Shown piece by piece: positions 24,835 to 37,900 of a DNA stretch of 64,000 nucleotides. Below the pieces are notes generated by a model that made no database searches, had not been told where the DNA came from, and was given only the letters and a program-made list of their open reading frames with translations. The position numbers and the translations under genes are program-made. The stretch is from Zygaena filipendulae. Taxonomy: Eukaryota > Arthropoda > Insecta > Lepidoptera > Zygaenidae. Positions within the stretch are counted from its first letter, which is position 1; every line of letters begins with the position of its first letter. The stretch spans positions 2,125,501 through 2,189,500 of the forward strand of contig OU015675.1 in NCBI GenBank assembly GCA_907165275.2. Reading direction: 5' to 3'.

Positions 24835-25400
24835 GGAAATCGAGTTATATACCACTTGGTATATAGGGTTAAGCGTTAATATATTAAGATGGCGGCATTT
24901 CTGTCACAAGTCAAACTACTATCGACAAAACTCGGATTAACCCTATAAATCACATGGTTCCGAACTACTATTATACTGAGATAGAGGCTTTTCTGCCACA
25001 AGTCAAAACTTATCGCCTAAACGCAAATTTACCCTACGTGGTTTCGTACCAAATGATATACCGGTTTAAGCGTTATTATTATACTAGGGTGGAAGGCTAT
25101 TCTGTCATAGGTCAACTCTTATCGTTAAAATGCGACTAATAAACCTATATACCACGTGGTCCCGCACTGGGGTGAAGGCATTTCTGTCATAGGTCAACTC
25201 TGATCATCAAAACGCAGCTCAACCCTATATACCCTAGCATACCACGTGATCTAGCGTTAAGTATTATTATACTAGGACGTCATAGGTCAACACTTATCTC
25301 CAGAACGCGAACTAATTCACAACACACAGATCTACTTAAGCTTGTGTCGTGAAAACCAAGCAACACGTGGTATATACTACATATTTACATATATGTATAT
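24835..25400 (+). repeat. degenerate tandem array of about 100-bp units with CACGTGG boxes
   Basis: About five diverged units share ATACCACGTGGT..., AGCGTTATTATACTAGG, TTTCTGTCATAGGTCAAC and an AACCCTATA end. A further unit occurs at 25800-25880 beyond a MITE, so the array was split by the insertion. Confidence 0.75.
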
Positions 25401-25474
25401 TATATTGAAAAATGGCAACATGTGTTCTTCACACAAAGTCCACCCCCACCGGGAACTGAACCTGGAACCTCTAT

Positions 25475-25803
25475 AATGGGTATGTTGACTAATTTTTATT
25501 TTTTATTCCGTCCGTAGATTATTAAAAATTATTGGACAAGTATTTTTTCTTTTTTTACGTAATCAAAAAATAACGGCGATATATTGAGTTGAAATTTCGC
25601 GTGACGTCACTATTCTGACAGTTTGTATGGCGGTTTTAGTGTGTAGTGACGTCACGACCTCCTCATCCTAAACTTTAATGCGCTTTATCTCTGTATATTT
25701 TAATTTATTAGAAAAAGCAAAAAATACGTGTCTATTGTTTTTTTATTTTCTAACTGACGGACTAATTAGAATTTTGATTTTCAAAAGTAGTCCACATCCC
25801 TAT
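25475..25803. mobile_element. CRE-bearing foldback MITE, copy B
   Basis: Same structure as 17420-17742. GTGACGTCAC lies at 25601-25610 and 25646-25655, with AAAAATACGTGTCTATTG on the right half. It interrupts the 24835-25880 tandem array. Confidence 0.85.
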
Positions 25804-25963
25804 TACATACCACGTGGCGTATTAGGGTTAGGCGTTATTATTACACTGGGATGGAGAGGATTTTCTGTCGCAGATATCAATCACACCAAACCGCGTCTCA
25901 ACCTCGAACACCTTGCGGCGCGGCGTCCGCCCACGCCGCCCACGCCGCCTACCCCGCCCACGG

Positions 25964-28900
25964 TCACTTGGTGTGCGTGACGCCCATCAGGTGGGCGCGG
26001 TACCTCACCTGGTCGGCGGCCCGCTGCAGCGCGCTCCTCTGGCGGCACAGCGCGGCCGCGGCGCGCTCGAACTTGTGCTGGTTGCGGCGTATGTACGCGG
26101 CCGTGTCCACGAGCATGTCGGCCAGCTTCGCCGGGTCTATCTCCGTCATGGAGCACTCCTGGCTCAGCGGCGGGTTGAAGCGGTAGTACGTGCCCGGGGG
26201 CAGCGAGTCGTTCAGCACTTGGTGCACCGCTGCGGGGACGGGGGCGGGGGAGGGGGAGGGGAGTGGGCGTGATGACTCATTTTGAATTTTTAGTCCGTCT
26301 TGTTGATTAATATAAAACACTAGCTGCGTCCCGCGAGTCTCACCCGCGTTAATTTCGGAGTTCCCGGGTGAGTACCCTATGTGTTAATCTGATGTATAAG
26401 CTATAAGTTTCATTTAAATCCATCCAGTAGCTTTTGCGTGAAAGAGTAACAAACATCCATCCATCCATCCATCTATCCATCTATCCATCTATCCATCCAT
26501 CCATCCATCCATCCATACATACTTACAAACTTTCCCCTTTTTTAATATTAGTAGGATTATTATTTTGAGGTTTTAGTGAGAGCTACATGTATTGTGTACC
26601 TTGTAAATGTAGTTGTTGGCTTTTTGTAAGGGTGATGTTTGTCAAACAAACATCCATCCATCTATCCATCCATACATTCTTACAAACTTTCGCGTTTATA
26701 ATATTAGTAGGACTAGCTGCGCCCCGCGCGTTTCACCCGCGTGAGTTTTGGGATCAGGAACCTTTGCAGCCGGAGGCAGAACATCCCGCCAAAGTTTCAT
26801 CACAACCGGACTGATGTTTTCGAAACGCATAGAGGACAGATATACAAAAATTCATTTTTATTCATAAAGAAGAAGATTGGACACGTATTTTATCCTGACG
26901 GACTAAATAGAATTTTATATTTTGTAATTGTACTTTAATCAGTTTATTCGTATGGAGTTACTTTTTGTAACGCGTACCGTTCACTGATTCGTATAGAAGT
27001 TTTACTTTAAAAATTTACTGAACTCGTTAAATTAGGTACATAATAACATTTGAGTTCAGTCAAAATAAAAACATTTTTGAACTCTTTGACCTTCTAAGAG
27101 AGGCATCGGTTAAGGTAGTTCCCCATACTGCCTCGCTGAAAGTTTCCATCCTGTATATAAGATGTGGTAAAATTTGCTGCAAATATTTACAGAACTGAAA
27201 GTATACGTTATAGTGAAGAAGATAAGCGAAAAAATAATATTATAACTTCGGTAGTTTTTTACAATAATGAGGAAAATCAATTCATTGAAAAAACATCACC
27301 CTTACAAAAAGCCAACAACTACATTTACAAGGTACACAATACATGTAGCTCTCACTAAAACCTCAAAATAATAATCCTACTAATATTAAAAAAGGGGAAA
27401 GTTTGTAAGTATGTATGGATGGATGGATGGATAGATGGATAGATGGATGGATGGATGGATGTTTGTTACTCTTTCACGCAAAAGCTACTGGATGGATTTA
27501 AATGAAACTTATAGCTTATACATCAGATTAACGCATAGGGTACTTTTTATCCCGGAATTCCCGCGAGAACTCTGAAATTAACGCGGGTGAAACCTCGGGG
27601 CACAACTAGTATTATATACTACGCTAATACGTATACAAGGCGCGCCACGCACACAGCGAGCGAAGCATCAGCTGGTCGGATAATACTCTGGTCATTGACC
27701 TTAAGATACCATGATGTGTGTGTATAAGCGAATGAGCAGCGAGCGCCTTCACAAGCTGTGTTCTTTTGATTGATTTATTAATGTTTTTTAATTGTTTTTA
27801 TTTTATGAATACAATATTTATAACGATGTATACTTTCAACCCTGTAAATATCTGCAGCTAATTTTACCACACCTCATAATTATATAGTATTAGAAAACAC
27901 CCCCTCACCTTCGGTATTGGTGGCCGACTCGAGTATCATATAGAACTTCTCCTTCCAGCTGGTGCCGGTGGCCCCCTTGTTGGCGCCCTTCAGCATCAGC
28001 TGTTGGTTGATCTCGCTCTTCAGCGGCTTCCCGTTGCCCACGGATATGATTGTGGCGTTCTTCAGCGCGTCCGCCCCGAACAGGAGCTTCGCCTCGTGCA
28101 GGCCCACCGCGGTCGGGTTGTTCGCCATTATGCCCCCGTCCTGGAAACGAGAGCTGAATTAGTATCGAATCGAACAAAAATAAACTTTACTGTTCCCTGC
28201 GATAATTCAGGAAGTTCCGCGGGAGTTCCAGAATAAAAATTATCCGGTTACGCTATCACGCCTTAACGGCTTAATCGATCATCATAAAATTTTGAACACA
28301 CGTTTTCAGAAAAAGGACATGACACTTTTTATTCCGGTATTGGCTACTTGACCAAGTTTGTTTTTTAGTCCGTCGTGTAGATGAATTCGATGAAAGGGTT
28401 TCGTTTTTTGCCATTTGGCTACGGAATCCTAAAAATATTGGACGCGTATTTTTTCTTTTTTTACGTACTCAAAAAATAACATTGAGTTGAAGTTTCGCGT
28501 GACGTCACAACCCGGTGCAGTTTGTACGGGGCACGAGTCGCCCATCCTAAACTTTAATGCGCTTTACCTGTATGTTTATTTTCATTAATTTGAAAAAGCA
28601 AAAAATACGTGTCCATTATTTTTTTTAATTTCTAACTGACGGACTAATTAGAATTTTGATTTTCATACCCCGGATATTACCCAATTCCCGCGGTAGTCCA
28701 TTAGAAGATAATTGCCCCCCTATCTCACTGAACCAATCCTCGGGCCTTATTTCGCCACCCAGTTAACGGTGTCCTCCGCTCCCCCCGCTCACCTGGTGCA
28801 GCAGCCCCTCGTGGCTGAACTCCTGGAAGTAGGTGGGCGCGGCGGCGGCGGCCCCGCTCCCCCGCTCACCTGGTGCAGCAGCCCCTCGTGGCTGAACTCC

Positions 28901-31900
28901 TGGAAGTAGGTGGGCGCGGCGGCGGCGGCCCCGCTCCCCCGCTCACCTGGTGCAGCAGCCCCTCGTGGCTGAACTCCTGGAAGTAGGTGGGCGCGGCGGC
29001 GGCGGCCCCGCTCCCCCGCTCACCTGGTGCAGCAGCCCCTCGTGGCTGAACTCCTGGAAGTAGGTGGGCGCGGCGGCGGCGGCCCCGCTCCCCCGCTCAC
29101 CTGGTGCAGCAGCCCCTCGTGGCTGAACTCCTGGAAGTAGGTGGGCGCGGCGGCGGCGGCCCCGCTCCCCCGCTCACCTGGTGCAGCAGCCCCTCGTGGC
29201 TGAACTCCTGGAAGTAGGTGGGCGCGGCGGCGGCGGCCCCGCTCCCCCGCTCACCTGGTGCAGCAGCCCCTCGTGGCTGAACTCCTGGAAGTAGGTGGGC
29301 GCGGCGGCGGCGGCCCCGCTCCCCCGCTCACCTGGTGCAGCAGCCCCTCGTGGCTGAACTCCTGGAAGTAGGTGGGCGCGGCGGCGGCGGCCCCGCTCCC
29401 CCGCTCACCTGGTGCAGCAGCCCCTCGTGGCTGAACTCCTGGAAGTAGGTGGGCGCGGCGGCGGCGGCCCCGCTCCCCCGCTCACCTGGTGCAGCAGCCC
29501 CTCGTGGCTGAACTCCTGGAAGTAGGTGGGCGCGGCGGCGGCGGCCCCGCTCCCCCGCTCACCTGGTGCAGCAGCCCCTCGTGGCTGAACTCCTGGAAGT
29601 AGGTGGGCGCGGCGGCGGCGGCCCCGCTCCCCCGCTCACCTGGTGCAGCAGCCCCTCGTGGCTGAACTCCTGGAAGTAGGTGGGCGCGGCGGCGGCGGCC
29701 CCGCTCCCCCGCTCACCTGGTGCAGCAGCCCCTCGTGGCTGAACTCCTGGAAGTAGGTGGGCGCGGCGGCGGCGGCCCCGCTCCCCCGCTCACCTGGTGC
29801 AGCAGCCCCTCGTGGCTGAACTCCTGGAAGTAGGTGGGCGCGGCGGCGGCGGCCCCGCTCCCCCGCTCACCTGGTGCAGCAGCCCCTCGTGGCTGAACTC
29901 CTGGAAGTAGGTGGGCGCGGCGGCGGCGGCCCCGCTCCCCCGCTCACCTGGTGCAGCAGCCCCTCGTGGCTGAACTCCTGGAAGTAGGTGGGCGCGGCGG
30001 CGGAGGCGCGCACGGCGCACCACAGCGGCGCGTGCGCGGTGCCCGGGTGCACGCTGCGCACGCGGAACCCGCACTCGTACGTGCGGAACAGGAACGGCGT
30101 GATCTTGCCCGTGTTCACCACGCACGACAGCAGCGCCATCTGCGGGAGGGGGGGAGCTTTACGAGTGTGTTCCGATATAAGCTGCGACCACCAGTGCCAG
30201 TGGTCTTACTGAGAGGCAATTCGTTCCGTTATACTGCCGCAGTATCCGCATAACGTCATAATCGTCGGAGTTTTTGTACTGTGAGCACTAGCGTTTTCTA
30301 GTTAAAGTGCTCTCAGTGCTTTGCCTGGGAGCTCAGACGTCAATTAGTGGTGGACAGCGTGAAATGACAATGACATGGATGACAAGATACTGGACTGCGT
30401 TCCGTTTTTAACAGTACTCAGTATAGCTAACTATAAAGGAACGGCTTCGCAATATATTAAAGTGACGTCATTCATACCTTACAGTGCTATCAGTTACAAC
30501 GGAACACCCTACATTAATCTATTAATTATTATTTATCTGCCGCAATTTTTTGTTGACAGCGAAAATATCAACCATCTACAGCGGGTAGTTCGAAATAAGT
30601 AAGATGGTGCATGTGAAACCACTGCTCCTCGTTAGAAGTTAATATCATTTGGTATATACCAGAGTTCCTCACCTTGGGCACGTCGTATTTGTTGCAATTC
30701 AACAGCGTGCAATCCCTCAGGTGCGATTTCAATAGGTTCTCCCATTCGACGGTGTCATAGAACGCGTGCGAGAACACCAGCCGAGACGTACCTGTTGACA
30801 AGATGGCGCGTCAGTGTTGCAAGTTTCGCACATGGTCCTTCGAGCCGGATTTTTCGAGTACGTACGACGCCGCTGTAACTTGTTTGGAAATCCACAAAAT
30901 ACAAACATATAAAAAATAAAGGTACTTACAGAAGTCGGTTCTTTATTTTTTAAAGAATGAAATAGGAAGAATTTCCAATACTACCTAATTATATATGATA
31001 ATACTGCAACACTGCACTTTTTACAGTTCAATAAAAAATAATAATTGAGATGATTGTATTATCCCTATTTTACAAATATTCTAATCGATTACTAAATTAA
31101 AGATATAATTTGGTATAAGATAGCGGATGGCACAGGTTTAGCCCGTGCTTCCTACAAATTACGATACGTGCAAGTTATGGACTTAGTCATGGAACCTCTA
31201 TGGTCACTTCAACTGCATGTCGATGTGAATTGACCTCAAGATATAAAAATCTCAACACCATCTCACCTCCAATGAACGATGTGTTTCCGAACATCTTTTT
31301 GGACAGCGTGCGATACATTTCGTTGGCCGTGTCCAGGGTGCCGACACCGCTGCCTGAAAAAAAAAACGATGCTGCATTGACACTATTATATTTTAAGAAA
31401 ATAATCGTTATAAGACGATATCGTCGATATTTTAAACCTTAAAATATCTTATATCTTCTCTTATATTTATATCATATCTTAATTCTTAATATATAAGTAT
31501 ATATTATCTATACTATAATAAAAGAGTAGAATCCGCGATTCTGTACATTGAATATTTACCTAAAATTGAGAGGGGTGATAAAAGAAGAGTAACCAAAAAA
31601 AAGTGTTTTAAAATTCTTTTCTATCTGTCTGTCTGTCTGTCTGTTCGCGATAATCTCCGCATCTACTGAACGGATTGTCATCTAAATAGGGCATAGGGGA
31701 AAAAAGTTATCATCATTTATAGACTTCAGCGCAATGCAATGGTCGAAAACGAACATGATAAAACCTTTTTAGAGATATGCATTTTTTTTCTTTTGAATTG
31801 ATTTTTCGCGAAGTGACAGTTTTAAAGCTTGGAGAGACAGATGATGTGATTATATTTTCTTTGAGACCAAAGAGTATAGAATAGAATAGAATAGAAAAAA

Positions 31901-34900
31901 GTTTATTTGATACCAAAAAGATAAAATAAGTACAACTGTGAGTCTTAAACTAGAATAGTTGGTACCAAAATGGCTACCACTCAGCATTATGCCGTGGCAC
32001 TAAGTTCCACGACGCTGATTTTCAGTGGCGACCGTAGAAGGGAGATGGCTTCACACTACCAATAAGACCGTCCACAATCTACATTTCTTAAGATAATTTA
32101 AGTGGAGATAATTTAAAAAGTAAAAATAGAGTAGTATATAGTAAAAAAGCCAAGTAAATTATCATAATGTATGTTGCGGGGTATGCCTAAGAAGACTAAA
32201 TATATAATCAAAAATAAATCCCTACTAATAATACAAATGCGAAGGTAACTCTGTCTGTCTGTTTGTCTGTTACGCTTTCACGCCCCAATGGCTCAGCCGA
32301 TCATCGTGAAACTTTGCATACACGTTGTCAGGGGTACAGGGAAGGACATAGAGTACTTTTATCCCGAAATTTCCGCGGGAACTCCGAACTTATCGCGGGT
32401 AAAACCGCGGGTAACAGTTAGTCAGAAATAAATCAGAAACGGCTAAGACAATTCTTTTTGTTCCTCTAGTAAAAAAGATTTTAACTTTAGTTTGAACAAG
32501 CGCTTCGTGGCAATTGCGCGCAAAGGTGGAGGAATATAATTCCAGCAACTTGTGGCAAGATATCTGAAACTACCCCTAAAGGCTGCTGTTTTATAACATG
32601 GATGAGCTAGCGGGTTAGTGCAAGACCTAGCCGACAAGTGCAAGACTTAGCAAATATTCAGACTTTCCAGTCTTTACGACCCCGAAAAGCAAACAAGCAA
32701 AATAAAGTTTCTGCCTGGCTTTCATTTTCAAAATACCTGAGTTATTAAAATATGGCGTCACGTGAGAACGTGGCGGAATTGTGAAGCAATATCGAGCACA
32801 GGCATTTTGAACACGCTGAATAAGTCGCTATATATAACCACTACGTTTTAAAAGAGTGAGAAAATCTAACGTCATTACTGTCATTGCAAGGGTCGAAAAT
32901 TCACGCGGGTGAAACCGCGGGCACCAGCTAGGATCTTATAACTCAACTAGCTGTCCTCCGCGATTTCATCCGCGATAATTTCGGAGTCCCGCGGGAATTC
33001 CGGGAAAATGTTCTCTATGTCCTTCTTTGTACACCTGACAGTAGTTTACGGTGATTAGCTGTTCCCCGCATTAGTGCCGGAGTTCCCGCGGGAATTCCGG
33101 GATAAAAACTATCCTATCTTCTAAGTTGGACCATATTATAAATGGTTACAAAATTTTATCCAAATCCGTTCAGTAGTTTCGGAGTCCATCGCGGACAAAC
33201 CAAGTGACACGTGATTTATACAACGTGTTAATGAATTAACTGAAAACCAGAAAGTAGTTTGCTCAGAATCGACTTACGAATCGATGGCACCATATTTTAA
33301 TATAGGTTATATTTTTACATTTTTACGAGCCCATGTCTAAATTATTTATAACACAATATTTGGCGCGTACGCCGCCCGTAGCAAAAAAATCGAATCGGTC
33401 ATTGACGCGTAGGTGCGGGCGTAGCGCTGGAAACTTCGTAAATCGGTCACCTCCAAACTAAGGTTGAATAACTTTTAAACTATAAATTTTTTCGACATAA
33501 ATTTTACTTTAATCGTAATATTGTTTATTTTCTTAAATGGGGTGTATCAGGTTTTTGGTTAATTTATTAACGCGTTGTATATATTAAGATAAGTAAAAAA
33601 CCTATTACCGATGACCGCAGCGATGATGGCGCCGGTGCTGACGCCGATGATGTAATCGAACAGCTCGTTCACCCTCTTGCCGGTCAGTTTCTCGAGGTGG
33701 CGCAGTATTTCGATGGTGATGAGGCCGCGGATTCCGCCGCCGTCTATGGCCAGGATGTGGGGCCCGGGGCCCTTCGTGGGGCCCGTGTAGCCGAGCAGCG
33801 CCAGGGCCTGCGGAAGGAATTGAAGGAAATTAAATAACTTCATTGTATACCCACACATATACAATGTGTTAATGAACTAACTGAAAACTAGAAAGTAGTT
33901 TGCTCAGAATCAACTAGCGAATCGATCACACTATGTTTTAATATAGGTTATATTTTTTCACTTCTATTAGCCCATGTCTAAATTATTTATAATACAATAT
34001 TTGGCGCGTACGCCGCCCGCAGCAAAAACATTCGACCCGGTAGGCGCGGGCGTAGCGCTTGGAATACCTCCAAACTAATGTTGAATAACTTTTAAAGTAT
34101 AGATTTTTTCGACATAAAATATATTTTAATCATATTGTTGGGAGACTCGGCTTGGAAAGCGGCAACACTACGGGCAGCGCCATGAGAGCGGTCGGCGCGT
34201 GAGACGGAACTACGAAAGTAGTCGCTGTGTGCAAGTCATTCCGTCGTTTGTCGAGAAGTGTCGTTTTATTGAAAGTTTATCATTTTTGTCTGTTTTTATA
34301 ATTTATTTGGAAATTGAAGAAGGCTTACCTAAAAATATTATTGTTTAGTTTTTTAAATGGGGTGTATCAGGTTTTCAGTTAATTCATTAACACGTTGTAG
34401 AGTATATTTCTCTGTCGCTCCCTCACAAATGAGGATCGTGACCACGTGTAACGCGTCTCCATATGCTTCTGTCCTGAGCCAGTTCAATCGATCGTTGTAG
34501 AGTTTCTCTTGTTGCCTCTACAATACTCTTGCACCATCGTGTTGGAATTCGGCGGTATAGAGTATAGCTATTAGCTAGTATAAAATCTTAAGAAAATATG
34601 TATGAGGCTACAAGGGGCGATCTTATCACTCTCAAGTTATCACTACCAGGGCCCGTATTCAGTATGACCAACAACATTCCTTGCCCATGACGCGCGTCCC
34701 AAAAACACATTCCCAAACGTTCCAGGTGAGAAAATACTAGAAATTAATATTTTATGTGCCATAACAAACGTTGTAAAAGTTGTTGAAAGTAAAACTTTAT
34801 AAGAACGAAGGAAAGACATTTTTTGTAGCGTCTTGTCTTAACGCGGCGTGTTATGGTCATAGTGAATAAGGGCCCAGGCTAGCCTAAAAAAGCTTATTAT

Positions 34901-37900
34901 TGTTAAACCATTTTTGCAATACCAATACCTAATTAGTTATTTCGAAATAACATCCTGATGTGCTATTTAATTTTTGTCAGTTTCTTTGAGCGTTAGTAAT
35001 GTATTTGTGTCATGTATTAGTAATGTATGAAAACGAGTCGAACAGGTTTATATAAAACTAGCCGTCCCGCACGGTTTCACCCGCGACAATTTCAGAGTTC
35101 CCGCGGAATTGTTCCATGCAAACTTTGTCCCCCCTTTTTCATCCGCTTTGGGGTAGAATTTTCAAAAATCCTTTCTTATCGGATGCCTACGTCATACAAA
35201 GAACACACCCTCCAAGTTTCAGATATCTACGATCAGCTGTTCAGGCTGCGTTGATCCGTCAGTCAATCATTCAGGACAAAGCATTTTATATATATAGATG
35301 ACAATAACCTGTTTGATGGTCCCGGAAACTTCCCTGGCGATCGGGGTGTCATCTTGCGACTTTCTCTGTAACCTCAACAGAGCCCTTATAGCACCTTCCT
35401 GCGATAAAAAGAAATCAGATTATCAAAAAGTTTTAGCCAAAGACGCCACACTGTACACTAGAAGTTTGTGTAGCGTTTGAAAGTGCGCTGGCGCCACTGT
35501 CATCTTAAACTGTCATAACTCCTCTTTTAGGGTACCGATTCCGTGATACGTAGTTTAGGTTGACGAGTGTTGATTCTTCACATAATAATAGCAGCCCGGT
35601 GATAATCCCTACAAATGAACAGATTCAAGTACTCCCCCGCAAGTAAACACGGCCGGCTTATACACGCACGTGGTGTGCGCGTGTGCGTATCGTAAGGTTG
35701 ACAGTAACTGTCAGCTGTCAGTTAATAATTGTCACATCTAGATTCTACGTGACGTGTCCAACTTTCCTCGGTGCTCACCAAGGTCATTTTCGCGGGGAAC
35801 GAGGGGACAAGAAATTAGTGGGAGGCTAACCGCCGCACTCAGAGTCGACTTTAATGATTACTTATTTAAGTATAGATTTTTAAAACAAAACTGCCGCAAT
35901 CAGACAAGTTTAATAAATTAATGTTAATTGGCATTTAACTTATTAATTCTCATTAAATGCCCATTAACATTAATTTATTGAACGTCTCTGATTGCGGCAG
36001 TTTTGTTTTAAAAATCTATACTTGACTAAGTAATCATTAAAGTCGACTCTGAGTGCGGCCGTAAGAGTGTCGCTTCTTTATAATTACAATCTTTATTGTT
36101 TGGCGCTGATACCTTGATGGCATAGTCCCTGCATTCGGGGTAGGACCTCAGGTGCGAGATGAGATCGTCGGTCCTCTTCTGCATGCACTCCGCTGTCTCG
36201 GCCGTCACCAGTGCAGATATGACGTACGCCGTGCGGGAGTGTATAGAGGTCTGCCAATGAAATTAACACACAAAATATACAATAATCTGTAACAAATGCG
36301 ATATGGTAGCACGTTATTAGATCCTTATTATTATAAATGCGTAAGTGCGTTTGTTTAATTGTTTGTTACGCTTTTCACGCCTTGACGGCTCAACCGATCA
36401 TCATGAAATTTTTCACACGCGTTGTCCAGGGGTATAGAGAAGGACATGGGTATTTTTTAAATCTCATGAAATGAAATTTTGCATAGGTACACGTCACACA
36501 CACACGGTTTACACAGAAGAACATAGGGTACTTTTATCCCAGAATTCCCGCGGGAACTCCGTAGTTACGCGGGTGAAAGTGAGCTAGCTATCTATTTTAC
36601 AACTCTCGTTAGGTCAGTGCACAATAACGTAATACTAGCTGTAGGTATGAATTTCGGGATTTTATCTGGAACTCCGGAATGAACAGTGGCGTGTCTAGTA
36701 ATTCAGGGCATAAGGTGTTTATCCTCCAGATTTCATTCAAATCCGTCTAGCTATTACAAACTTTCAACCTTTTCTTTTTTCCCCCTTTAAAAAAATAACT
36801 TGTAGATTCAAGTTTTTTAGACCCAGCAGTTAAAGGTGTTGATACCTACATAGTGAATCAATCACATGTAAATTATAGCTAGCTGTTTCCCCGTGGTTTC
36901 ACCTGCTGTAATTTCTGAGTTCCCGCGGGATAAAAAGTACCCTGTCACTCGGGACTACGGTAGCTTCCTATTAGTGAAAGAATTTTCAAAATCGATTCCG
37001 TAGATCCAGAGATTACCCCCTACAATGTCACAAACTTAAGCTCTTTATAATATTAGTATATTATGTTTATAGATTGTGGGATAAAGCAGATCTGGGCCCT
37101 TATTCTCTATGACCAACAACATTCCTTGCCCATAACGAGCGTCCTAGAAATACAATTCCGACCGCTCTAGGTGCCAAAATATTAGAAATTAATATTCTGT
37201 ATACCGTAACACACGTTATAAATCCATTTTTTAAAGTGAAACTGTATGTTGTAACTGTAAATTGTAACTTGTAACTGTATGTTGTAACTATCCATGTGTT
37301 GTGTCAAATAAAGTTCTTTCAATTCAATTTCAATTCAATTCAAACTTTTATGATCGTGAGGGAAAAACAATTTTTGCGACTACTAATCTTAACGCGGCGT
37401 ATTATGGTCATAGTGAATAACGGTCCTGTGTGTTTAGCTATCCCTATAATGTTATTATTATTATTATCTTTCTTCTCCCTTCCCCCCAATATCTCAGTGA
37501 TGAAATTGCCAATTGGCAATATATAGAGAAGCAATTGGCGTTTAGTTGAATAATAGAAAAAGTACATAATATTATTATACTATACAGTATGTACATAAGT
37601 AACAAAGTACGTTGTGCACAACAAATATTGTTTTTATAAATTATGGAATCACAGCTGACACTAAAAAGAAGTCAAAATACCTAAGATGTTTGATAACATA
37701 ATTATTACGTTTTGCAAATTTAACTGTTATCATTATCACACGACTCTAGTGGTTATCTACACCTACATAGATAAATATTATATGATGTAGTACATTGTAC
37801 CTCTAAATTTTAGAAGAAGACAAATAAAAAAAATATTAAAGATAATAAATTGATATATTTTTGCACTAGCATATCACTTTGAGGTTGCAGATTGTATTGT

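Noticed and set aside
25851..26272. Plus-strand frames of 100-119 codons
   Set aside because: They are antisense shadows of PNPLA8 exon 10, whose minus-strand frame has family motifs and splice support.
28780..30005. CRISPR-like array
   Set aside because: The units are identical throughout with no variable spacers, are GC-rich and encode an exon end. The setting is eukaryotic.
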